18,752 nt of DNA from Bacteroidales bacterium UBA1736 (lineage in GTDB: Bacteria; Bacteroidota; Bacteroidia; Bacteroidales; UBA932): positions 1-18,752 of the forward strand of contig DCIC01000111.1 in NCBI GenBank assembly GCA_002315825.1, written 5' to 3'. Both the position numbers and the translations under genes were made by a program. Positions 8,166 through 15,403 of the stretch are shown piece by piece; positions within the stretch are counted from its first letter, which is position 1, and every line of letters starts with the position of its first letter. The notes beneath the pieces are model-generated. The model did not search any database and had not been told where the DNA came from. It was given only the letters and a program-made list of their open reading frames with translations.

Positions 8166-9032
8166 TTATTTGATCGATTCTATTTGTTGTTTCAATGTCT
8201 TCATAGCGACGGGGAGCTGGGAAGGCAAATCCTGCCATCCACATTCAAAGGAAATATGACCCTGATACTTGATTTTCTTCAACGCCCTGAAATATGCCGT
8301 AAAATCATCGCCCTTGACTCCCGGAGCGGTCCTCTCCTCCACTTCAGCAATATGGCAATGCACCAGTTTGTCTGCCGAATCGATGATTGCACCCGGATCT
8401 TCTTCATTTCTCATCATATGGAAGATGTCCGCCAGAACACAGATATTGGGGCTGCCTGTCTTTCTTGCCACAGCAGCGCCTTCGCGGACCGTATTGATAA
8501 AGTTGGTCTCACTCTTTTGAAGAGGCTCGATAGCAATGAGCACACCATATTTTTCCGCGGCGGGAGCCATTCCCTTGAGAATTTCCACGAACTGACTCTC
8601 CCCTGCCGCCCTGTCAAATCCTTCAGGGATATTTCTGGCTTTGCTGCTTCCCAGAACAAGAACCTTCATACCGAGTTCCGATGCTCTTCTGATTGCCACA
8701 TTGGCATAATCAATAGCCCTCTGAATCTCGGCATCGGGCCCTGTAAGGCGGATGTCACCGGGATAGAAACCATTCCCGGAATATACCGGGACAACAGAGG
8801 CAATAGCGGCCTGCCTGTTTGGCTCAAACTCAGCATCGCTTTTCTCCGGGATTAGGAAAGTGGAAATATTGATTTCCATATGCGCAAGCCCATTTTCCTT
8901 AGCGAGAGGAGCATTGCTGAGCGATGAGCAGATTCCTATCTTCTCATCCAGATTGAATTTTGCCTTCTTTCCCGACGATGTGAACAAAATCAAAGAAAGA
9001 GAGACAAAGAGCAGAAATACTATCTTCTTCAT
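8166..9032 (-). CDS. Exported sugar phosphate isomerase/epimerase-like TIM-barrel protein
   Basis: The 288-residue product has a signal-peptide-like start (MKKIVFLLFVSLSLILFTSS) and then a xylose-isomerase-like TIM barrel (PF01261). Candidate metal ligands are Glu169 (IAIEP), Asp202 and His205 (ADIFH), His225/His227 (VHCHIAE) and Glu263 (ISFECGW), in the order seen in epimerases and in 3-keto-glycoside lyases of this fold. The leader ends TSSGKK where lipoproteins usually have a cysteine, so no lipobox is visible. ATG at 9032 was chosen over an in-frame ATG at 9149, which lies inside the preceding gene and precedes the leader. It lies 10 nt from both neighbours. Epimerase, isomerase or beta-elimination lyase activity all fit; the sequence does not decide. 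Confidence 0.83.
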   Translation of the reverse strand: MKKIVFLLFVSLSLILFTSSGKKAKFNLDEKIGICSSLSNAPLAKENGLAHMEINISTFLIPEKSDAEFEPNRQAAIASVVPVYSGNGFYPGDIRLTGPDAEIQRAIDYANVAIRRASELGMKVLVLGSSKARNIPEGFDRAAGESQFVEILKGMAPAAEKYGVLIAIEPLQKSETNFINTVREGAAVARKTGSPNICVLADIFHMMRNEEDPGAIIDSADKLVHCHIAEVEERTAPGVKGDDFTAYFRALKKIKYQGHISFECGWQDLPSQLPVAMKTLKQQIESIK

Positions 9033-9042
9033 AATCGTGCAA

Positions 9043-12000
9043 TTATTTATCAACACAAATGGACACAGGGCCCAGCAGGCCTGACGGGAGCAAGCTGTCG
9101 TCCGCCGTATAGAAATCGCTGGGAGTAAAGGTGTACTTCGCCGCTCCATTCTGCCTGTCCCCTATTATTCTGTTCACCCAGAGATTGGCGACCTCTACCC
9201 TGAGATTATTCTCCCCAGTCTTCACCACCTCCGTTACATCACATTTGAAGGGCTTCTTCCACAACACGGCCACTTCCTTTCCATTGACAAATACCTTGGC
9301 CAGATTCTTCACTTCACCCAAATCCAAAAATACATTCTGTCCTTCAGACAAATCCTCATCAAACGCAAACTCTGTCTCGTATGAAGCGATACCTGAGAAA
9401 TACTTAATCCCAGAATCTTCACTCTCAGTAAATGACTTCAATTTCTCGAATACAATTTCCCCGGTAGGAGCGCCACGTCCTTCCTGGAACACAAGTCTCC
9501 AAGGTCCGTCCACTGAGGCTGTCCCGACTTGTGTCCTCGCGGGAAGATTGAAAGAATCCCGCGAAGCCTTGCCCGAGAATACCACAAATACAGCATCGTG
9601 GGCAGTCATCGCGAAACTGACCTCAGTCCTGCCGCCAGCGACAACATAGGAAACGTCCTCTGTCTTTCCGGTATCAGCATACCACAACTGAGGCTTCAGT
9701 CCTGCAACATTAAAGGAAATCTTTGCACAGAGGCTCTCTTCCGAAGGATTCGCCACCCAATAAACCTGAGAATTACCAAGGTCACGATGAACCACATTCA
9801 GAGAATCCTTGCTGATATAATCCGGTTCATAGCCTTCCAGAGCATCCCCTATGGATGAATACACATTCTTCCTGCCGCGGTTCCATATACCGTCCACAAG
9901 AGTGTCGAATGTCCCAATCGCCCCCGAATTGCTCGAAACCAACGCCGGTGCTTTGCCGACAATCTTCGCGCCTTCGCTGACCAGGGTTGAAATCTTTTCC
10001 AGGACTTCGACGGACATCGCCTCAGTATTCTTGTCAAGGACGATAAGCTCATACTCAGATCCCGATGGTGCCACAATCTTTCCATCCTTCACCCTCATTG
10101 ACATCAATGCTGTCGGATTGAGGAAATCATAATTATATCCCGCCGGAACATCCGGAAGGCCGAGACCATACTCCGAACAGATATTGCTGTCTTCTCCGTA
10201 GTAGTAGAGAATATCTCCCACAAAACGTCCCTGCTGCAACATATAAGAGGTCCTTGCCATATAGTCCACCCAGCACTTCGCAAGTGGCGCCCAAGTCTCG
10301 TGTCTATTGAACCACTGGCCGTATCCCATCAGTCCAAGCCCGGGGACTTTGTCATCCAAAGGCTGATGAGCGGATTCGTGAATCACCACTCTGTTAACTC
10401 CTGCAGCAAACTCCTCATCAATGACGGGCTTGAGGTTTTCCGGGCAGAAAGTATATGCTCTGTTGTGATCTCCAGGAGTGGTCAGAGACTCGCAGGCCAC
10501 GATATTCTGTCCGAAAAGATGTGCCACCGACGCTGACTCCCTGACATCAGAGATAGCCATTTCGCCCTGTGTTCCGGAAGCCACCTTATATGGCACCCAA
10601 GTGGCGGACATAGGGAAAGTGGCAGTGAGTTTGAGGTCCATACCGTCTCCGACGAATGCCTTGCCGTTTTCGTGGGCCTCGGTATAACGCCCAAGAAGCC
10701 CATATTCCGATGCGATGGCATCAATCCCCGCATAATTATCAGCGTACAGCTTACCTATCGTCATTCTCCAGTCGTGAAGGAAGCGTTCAGTCTGTTCGGA
10801 ATCCCCGATAATCTCACCCGTCAATGCGGGGAGCCACTCAATCAAATCATATCCTCTCTGAGCGAAAAAAGCTTCGCTCATATGAGTCGTCCAAGTCTGA
10901 GCTCCTGCCTCATAACTGTCCGTCAGGATATACTGGATACCGCGTTTGCCCATCATCCCTCCTGAGGCCTCCCTGTACATATCAAAATACTTGCGGAAAT
11001 AATCAGTCCAAGCCTCAGGATCCAGTTTGTCGACCTCAAGACCGGTCGCCTCCGCAGGAGCGGGATGATTCTCCTTGCCGGTCAATGACGCTCCGAAACG
11101 GAATATCTTCCACCTGCCTTCGGGTGCGTCCCAATCCAGCACTCCGTCTTTGACAAATGAGGTCAGATCGATTGCGGGCTCGACGCCGGGATTTTCGATT
11201 GTCCTGTATCTTCCCACATCGTAATAGTATGTAAATCCGGCTTTCTCAAAGGCGTGGTTAACCTTGGCCACACGACTCAGTGCAAGCTCCGAGACTTCCG
11301 TTGGGGACAGGAACGACAATCTGAAGTACCTGGCTGTCGTTTCGGGAAAGGTCAGAATCTGACAAGCGGTCCCCGTAGAACCGACTGCGGTTATCTTTTC
11401 AAAATGGACGCCGTCCCGGCTTGATTCCAGAATAGCCACAGTATCGGCAGGCTCGTCTCTCCACACTTCCCTGTCCATCTTACATCCGAGCACAAGCGAG
11501 CGAATCTGCTCCGGAGCCTCGAAAGAGCAGGTAAGAGTCCGTATCCCATTTACAGAAGTGGTAAGATCATCATCCGTCAAGACAGACAAGTCTGATGAGA
11601 CATCCGAAGACAGACAGGCTCCCATCTCGCTCATTGTCAAATCATCGTCAGACATCTTCAAGGCGACTACCGCTATCTCTTCAGACCAACCGTCATACTT
11701 GGGATTGGTTCGGACATTATTCTGAAAGAAACCGGCGCAGGAATACGTCGGGGGAAGGGTAATTGTCACTTTCTTGCCTCCTTCGATGCGTACGGTGCGC
11801 CACACAAGCTTTTTCATAGCATTCTCCGGTTTGACCCAAGGGCCTCCGGTGGAGCTCCATCCCGGAGAGCTTGCTATGGTCACAGGCATTCCGAGAGAAT
11901 CAGCCAGAGAAACGGCATAGCGGAAAGCATCTTTCCAGCCCTCATCCATATACACCAAGCGTTTGTCCACAATCTGAGGAAGATATATCGTGGCATCGAA

Positions 12001-12234
12001 ATGATGGAACCCGGCTATGCCCGAATTCTTCATCCACATTATATCCTTGTAGATACCATCTTTGGTAATATTTCCATTCATCCAATGCCACCACACCTGT
12101 GGTCTGGCTTCAACGGGGGGATTTTCAAATCCGGCCCTGAGATCATCCATAGACACGACATCCTTCTTTGAGCAGGACACGGACAGGACGGCCAGTAATA
12201 ATATGCTCTTGAGCAGGCTGATAATATTACTCAT
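9043..12234 (-). CDS. GH106-like glycoside hydrolase, lipoprotein
   Basis: This 1063-residue protein begins with a lipoprotein leader ending LSVSC (Cys21), so it is probably anchored in a membrane facing the periplasm or cell surface. The opening FENPPVEARPQVWWHWMNG (36-54) followed by GIAGFHHFDA is the hallmark of GH106-type proteins (PF17132), whose characterised members are alpha-L-rhamnosidases. Further conserved stretches are ILTDSYEAGAQTW (436-448), VVIHESAHQP (616-625) and GYGQWFNRHETWAPLAKCW (637-655). The last 150 residues hold a jelly-roll carbohydrate-binding region (VFVNGKEVAVLWKKPF, NNLRVEVANLWVNR) similar to GH2 sugar-binding domains. ATG at 12234 places the lipobox correctly; an ATG at 12282 would overlap the -7 box. 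First gene of the operon. Rhamnosidase activity is likely but not certain, since the family is broad. Confidence 0.87.
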   Translation of the reverse strand: MSNIISLLKSILLLAVLSVSCSKKDVVSMDDLRAGFENPPVEARPQVWWHWMNGNITKDGIYKDIMWMKNSGIAGFHHFDATIYLPQIVDKRLVYMDEGWKDAFRYAVSLADSLGMPVTIASSPGWSSTGGPWVKPENAMKKLVWRTVRIEGGKKVTITLPPTYSCAGFFQNNVRTNPKYDGWSEEIAVVALKMSDDDLTMSEMGACLSSDVSSDLSVLTDDDLTTSVNGIRTLTCSFEAPEQIRSLVLGCKMDREVWRDEPADTVAILESSRDGVHFEKITAVGSTGTACQILTFPETTARYFRLSFLSPTEVSELALSRVAKVNHAFEKAGFTYYYDVGRYRTIENPGVEPAIDLTSFVKDGVLDWDAPEGRWKIFRFGASLTGKENHPAPAEATGLEVDKLDPEAWTDYFRKYFDMYREASGGMMGKRGIQYILTDSYEAGAQTWTTHMSEAFFAQRGYDLIEWLPALTGEIIGDSEQTERFLHDWRMTIGKLYADNYAGIDAIASEYGLLGRYTEAHENGKAFVGDGMDLKLTATFPMSATWVPYKVASGTQGEMAISDVRESASVAHLFGQNIVACESLTTPGDHNRAYTFCPENLKPVIDEEFAAGVNRVVIHESAHQPLDDKVPGLGLMGYGQWFNRHETWAPLAKCWVDYMARTSYMLQQGRFVGDILYYYGEDSNICSEYGLGLPDVPAGYNYDFLNPTALMSMRVKDGKIVAPSGSEYELIVLDKNTEAMSVEVLEKISTLVSEGAKIVGKAPALVSSNSGAIGTFDTLVDGIWNRGRKNVYSSIGDALEGYEPDYISKDSLNVVHRDLGNSQVYWVANPSEESLCAKISFNVAGLKPQLWYADTGKTEDVSYVVAGGRTEVSFAMTAHDAVFVVFSGKASRDSFNLPARTQVGTASVDGPWRLVFQEGRGAPTGEIVFEKLKSFTESEDSGIKYFSGIASYETEFAFDEDLSEGQNVFLDLGEVKNLAKVFVNGKEVAVLWKKPFKCDVTEVVKTGENNLRVEVANLWVNRIIGDRQNGAAKYTFTPSDFYTADDSLLPSGLLGPVSICVDK

Positions 12235-12279
12235 TTCGGTTATTGTTTGTTTGTCGTTTTCCAAAGACCGGACTTTGCA

Positions 12280-12287
12280 CAAAGATA
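12280..12287 (-). promoter_or_regulatory. Bacteroidetes -7 promoter box for the GH106 operon
   Basis: Minus-strand TATCTTTG fits TAnnTTTG and lies 45 nt upstream of the GH106 ATG at 12234, predicting a leader of about 40 nt. It should drive all five minus-strand genes down to 4946, since every internal gap is 10 nt or less. No clear -33 box was found. The eight bases form an inverted repeat with the plus-strand box at 12309-12316. Confidence 0.5.
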
Positions 12288-12308
12288 AAAAAATCCAAGC
12301 ATTTTAAC

Positions 12309-12316
12309 TATCTTTG
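12309..12316 (+). promoter_or_regulatory. Bacteroidetes -7 promoter box for the nucleoside phosphorylase gene
   Basis: TATCTTTG fits TAnnTTTG and is 16 nt upstream of the ATG at 12333. It faces away from the identical box at 12280-12287 with 21 nt between them, so two polymerases could hardly occupy both promoters at once. No -33 element is obvious at normal spacing, and an A-rich tract occupies the spot. Confidence 0.55.
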
Positions 12317-12332
12317 CATAATACCACATATT

Positions 12333-13205
12333 ATGAGAATAGCAGAATCAGAACTGATTATCAACGGGGACGGAACAGTATTTCATCTTCATATCCGCCC
12401 CGACCAACTGGCAGACAAGATTATTCTAGTTGGGGACCCTGAAAGGGTATCGATGTTCAAGCCTTTTTTTGACGCCATTGAATGCGAAGGGGGCTCCAGA
12501 GAATTTATCTGGGTAACAGGAAGACGAAACGGAACCAGAATCACGGCATTGTCCACAGGGATTGGGTCCGACAACATCGACATTGTCCTTACCGAGCTGG
12601 ACGCTCTGGCCAATATCGATTTCAAGACCAGAGAAGAATACCCCTCACACAAAACGCTCAGCATCATCCGTATCGGCACCTGCGGAGCTTTGTGCCCCGA
12701 GATTCCTATCGGGTCCTTCATCCTTTCCCACTACTCAATAGGTCTGGATGGGTTGCTGGACTGGTATGCAGACAGAGAGTCAATCACTGACGGCGAGATG
12801 GAAAATGCATTTGTCAAGCATATGAACTGGCCCGAAACCCTTCAAAGGCCATACGTCATAAAGGCATCAGAAAGACTCACCAACCTTCTTTCATCTTTCA
12901 CAGTCAAGGGAATGACTATCTCAGCGCCTGGATTCTACGGTCCCCAAGGACGAAGCGTCAGACAGCGCCCCGTCATCGACGGTCTCGTCGACAAGCTGGA
13001 GGACTTCCGCTTCGCAGATTGGAAAATCACCAATATCGAGATGGAAAGCGCCCCCGTTGCCGGTATGGCAGCAAAACTCGGCCACGATGCCATCACAGTA
13101 TGCTGCGCCGTTGTCCATAGACATCACAAAGATGCAGACACGGAGTACATCCCCAAGATGAGGCATCTCGTGGAAACGGTAATGGATAAATTCAGCGAAA
13201 TATAA
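12333..13205 (+). CDS. Nucleoside phosphorylase, uridine phosphorylase-like
   Basis: The 290-residue product belongs to the PNP/UDP family, which splits a nucleoside with phosphate to a free base and ribose-1-phosphate in the cytoplasm. Family marks are ILVGDPERV (31-39), STGIGSDN (74-81), RIGTCGAL (113-120, phosphate loop) and NIEMESAPVAGMA (234-246), in which the EMES glutamate binds the ribose. Length is some 30-40 residues longer than E. coli Udp, as in Bacteroidetes members; a uridine or broader substrate cannot be separated by eye. ATG at 12333 follows the -7 box by 16 nt; an in-frame ATG at 12243 would put both divergent promoters inside the coding region. A metallophosphoesterase gene follows after 5 nt, so the two are probably one transcript. 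Confidence 0.88.
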   Translation: MRIAESELIINGDGTVFHLHIRPDQLADKIILVGDPERVSMFKPFFDAIECEGGSREFIWVTGRRNGTRITALSTGIGSDNIDIVLTELDALANIDFKTREEYPSHKTLSIIRIGTCGALCPEIPIGSFILSHYSIGLDGLLDWYADRESITDGEMENAFVKHMNWPETLQRPYVIKASERLTNLLSSFTVKGMTISAPGFYGPQGRSVRQRPVIDGLVDKLEDFRFADWKITNIEMESAPVAGMAAKLGHDAITVCCAVVHRHHKDADTEYIPKMRHLVETVMDKFSEI

Positions 13206-13210
13206 AAGCT

Positions 13211-14539
13211 ATGGACAGAAGACAATTCATCAAAAATACCGCCGCCCTTACCGCAGCATCGGTTGTATCCCCTCAGATGATACACGCAGGAAATGTGACT
13301 GAGAATACAACTCCGGCAGATTCCGCCAGGGAAGGAAAACTGATAACATCCGCCCCAATGCTTCAAAATTATGCCGCCACCAGTATGGGCGTGGCTTTCG
13401 CTGTGAGCGATATGGCAAACGGTTTTGTCAAGATATCACAAAATCAGGACATGAGCGACTCAAAGACCGTCAAATGCGGCGGATACAGAGTCACTGATAT
13501 GAATGAAGATGTGATGCTGGTACGCCTGACCGGCCTCAAACCCGCAACCAAATACTATTATACTATTGGCGCAGACAGAATCAGCTACAAAGGAGGCTAC
13601 GATATGAAAATTCTCGGCACTGAAGAAGACCCGAGGATATATTCGTTCACTACCGCAGGAAAGGAGGCCACAGCCCATTTCTGCGTCATCAATGACACGC
13701 ACGCCAAATGGGAAGCATTCGGCCTTGCAATCAACAAGATAGCAGCCCTTTCCCCTTCCTGCGTCATCTGGAACGGAGACGCAACAAATGTAGAAGAAAC
13801 AATCGAAAGTCAGAAAAACATTTTCTTGACCCCGTCCATCGACAGGAAAGATTATGCTTCTGAGATCCCCTATCTTTTCACTCCCGGCAATCACGATTCC
13901 AGGGGTATGGCAAACAGGCACATTGAAAAGGTATTGATGTTCCGCCAGATGGAAGAAAGATCTTCTCGTGACTGGGATCTGGGACGCAACTTCGCCATCA
14001 GGATGGGAGACATCGCTATGATAGGTCTGGACACTGCCGAGGACAAGATGGACACCAATCCCATTTTCGCGGGTCTTTTCAATAGCGCACAATACAGGGA
14101 AGCCCAGGTAGCCTGGCTCAAGGATGCACTCAAGCAGAAGGAAATCGCATCCGCACCATTCCTTGTAGCTTTCTGCCATATTCCTTTATACGATCCGGAC
14201 AGCAAATCCAATCCGGGAGATCTGGCTCCTGCCGACAAGCATCCTGACTACAAGTCCGACTATGCCCATTGGCAGAGAACCTGTTCCCAATTGTGGACTC
14301 CCCTCCTGCAGAAGGCCGGATGCCAGTTGATTATTACGGCTCATCAGCACTCTTACCGTTTCGATGCTCCGACGGCAGAACGCAAATGGGCTCAGATTGT
14401 CGGGGGCGGTCCGGAGATGAAGGGCAACAACTACCCTACGGTCATCGAGGGAAAGGTCGAAGGAAAGAAGCTCAAGATCAATGTCTATGACGTGATGAGC
14501 GACAAGAAGGTCGCAGAGCACTTCTTCGAAGCCCGATAG
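13211..14539 (+). CDS. Exported calcineurin-like metallophosphoesterase
   Basis: This 442-residue protein has a Tat-like leader (DRRQFIKNTAALTAASVVS), then a fibronectin-III-like domain (about 50-150) as in purple acid phosphatases, then the metallophosphoesterase domain. The metal-binding motifs are in order: NDTH (161-164, in place of GDxH), NGD (188-190), PGNHD (225-229), FCHIP with His323, and AHQH (377-380, in place of GHxH). All ligand positions are present, so it should bind two metals and hydrolyse phosphate mono- or diesters outside the cytoplasm. It lies 5 nt after the nucleoside phosphorylase gene, so a phosphate- or nucleotide-scavenging role is plausible (inference). Its stop is 3 nt from the convergent TrmH-like gene, leaving no room for a separate terminator. 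Confidence 0.87.
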   Translation: MDRRQFIKNTAALTAASVVSPQMIHAGNVTENTTPADSAREGKLITSAPMLQNYAATSMGVAFAVSDMANGFVKISQNQDMSDSKTVKCGGYRVTDMNEDVMLVRLTGLKPATKYYYTIGADRISYKGGYDMKILGTEEDPRIYSFTTAGKEATAHFCVINDTHAKWEAFGLAINKIAALSPSCVIWNGDATNVEETIESQKNIFLTPSIDRKDYASEIPYLFTPGNHDSRGMANRHIEKVLMFRQMEERSSRDWDLGRNFAIRMGDIAMIGLDTAEDKMDTNPIFAGLFNSAQYREAQVAWLKDALKQKEIASAPFLVAFCHIPLYDPDSKSNPGDLAPADKHPDYKSDYAHWQRTCSQLWTPLLQKAGCQLIITAHQHSYRFDAPTAERKWAQIVGGGPEMKGNNYPTVIEGKVEGKKLKINVYDVMSDKKVAEHFFEAR

Positions 14540-14542
14540 GCG

Positions 14543-15373
14543 TCAGGAATTTCTTTGCCGCACAGCCTCGAACAGAAGAATTGCAGCACTTACGGACGCA
14601 TTCAGGCTGTCAAGGTGCCCCAGCATCGGGATCTTGACGTGTCGGTCTGCAGCCAGCCTCCACTGCTGAGTAAGTCCTACGGACTCTGTGCCGATTACGA
14701 TAGCGGTAGCCAAGGTCATATCGGTGTCATAATACCATTGCGAATCCTGCAACTGAGCCGTCAAAATCTGTATCCCATTCTTTTTCAGCCAAGAAATACA
14801 TTCCTGGGAAGTGCAGGTACAACAAGGGACAGTAAAGACGGCACCGATGCTGGAACGGATAAGATTGGGATTGTACAGATCCGTGAGAGGGTCGCACACG
14901 ATGACAGCATCAGCCCCCGCGGCATCGGCGCTCCGCAGGACTGCTCCCAGATTGCCGGGCTTCTCCACTCTTTCAAGAATGATGACCAATGGAGTGGGCG
15001 ACAATTTCAAGTCCTCGAGCCGGTGTTCTTTGGACCTGACTTCAGCAATCACGCCTTCGGTGCCCTCTCGGTATGCAACCTTGGAATAGATCTCCGCAGT
15101 TATTTCGAACCATTTGGTATCGGAAAAAGAATCCTTGCCGACCCCGGTCACATCCAGCGCAGTAAATACATCATCGCCGAGAATCGTCGGACAGAAAAAT
15201 ACCGAGTCCACACAATAGCCCATTGCGACACAATGCGACAGCTCTCGTACGCCTTCCACAACAAACAGTCCCTTTTGTTTTCTAAGCTTCGACTTCTCTG
15301 AAAGAGCTATCAGGTCTTTGATCTTTGGGTTCTGTCCCGAACTGATTTGTTCAACTCTAGTTTCTGTCCTCAT
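14543..15373 (-). CDS. TrmH/SpoU family RNA 2'-O-methyltransferase
   Basis: The 276-residue product has the two-part SpoU layout: an N-terminal RNA-binding domain (NPKIKDLIALSEKSKLRKQK, then FVVEGVREL) and a SPOUT methyltransferase domain. Motif 1 is EKPGNLGAVLRSADAAG (137-153) with the catalytic-type Asn141 and Arg147, motif 2 is IVIGTESVGL (225-234), and motif 3 is IPMLGHLDSLNASVSAAI (248-265); motif 3 usually reads SLNVSVA, so Ala and Ser here are mild deviations. Such enzymes methylate ribose 2'-OH of rRNA or tRNA using S-adenosylmethionine bound in a knotted fold. The target base (rRNA or tRNA) cannot be named from sequence alone. It lies 30 nt downstream of the HhH/beta-barrel gene but has its own -7 box very close to its ATG. 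Confidence 0.9.
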   Translation of the reverse strand: MRTETRVEQISSGQNPKIKDLIALSEKSKLRKQKGLFVVEGVRELSHCVAMGYCVDSVFFCPTILGDDVFTALDVTGVGKDSFSDTKWFEITAEIYSKVAYREGTEGVIAEVRSKEHRLEDLKLSPTPLVIILERVEKPGNLGAVLRSADAAGADAVIVCDPLTDLYNPNLIRSSIGAVFTVPCCTCTSQECISWLKKNGIQILTAQLQDSQWYYDTDMTLATAIVIGTESVGLTQQWRLAADRHVKIPMLGHLDSLNASVSAAILLFEAVRQRNS

Positions 15374-15377
15374 ATCA

Positions 15378-15385
15378 CAAAATTA
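15378..15385 (-). promoter_or_regulatory. Bacteroidetes -7 promoter box for the TrmH-like gene
   Basis: Minus-strand TAATTTTG matches TAnnTTTG and is separated from the ATG at 15373 by only 4 nt. If it is used, the transcript would begin at the start codon and be leaderless. It sits in the 30-nt gap after the HhH/beta-barrel gene stop, so the gene may also be read from upstream. No -33 box is evident. Confidence 0.4.
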
Positions 15386-15403
15386 ACGTTTTTTTGATAG
15401 ATT

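Noticed and set aside
8184..8855. Plus-strand open frame of 223 codons opposite the TIM-barrel gene
   Set aside because: Antisense to conserved metal-site coding sequence; no domain seen.
9033..9149. Upstream in-frame ATG at 9149 for the TIM-barrel gene
   Set aside because: It would overlap the GH106 gene by about 107 nt and bury the signal peptide behind 39 unrelated residues.
14555..15301. Plus-strand open frame of 248 codons opposite the TrmH-like gene
   Set aside because: It is antisense to a gene with all three SpoU motifs; the translation resembles no family.
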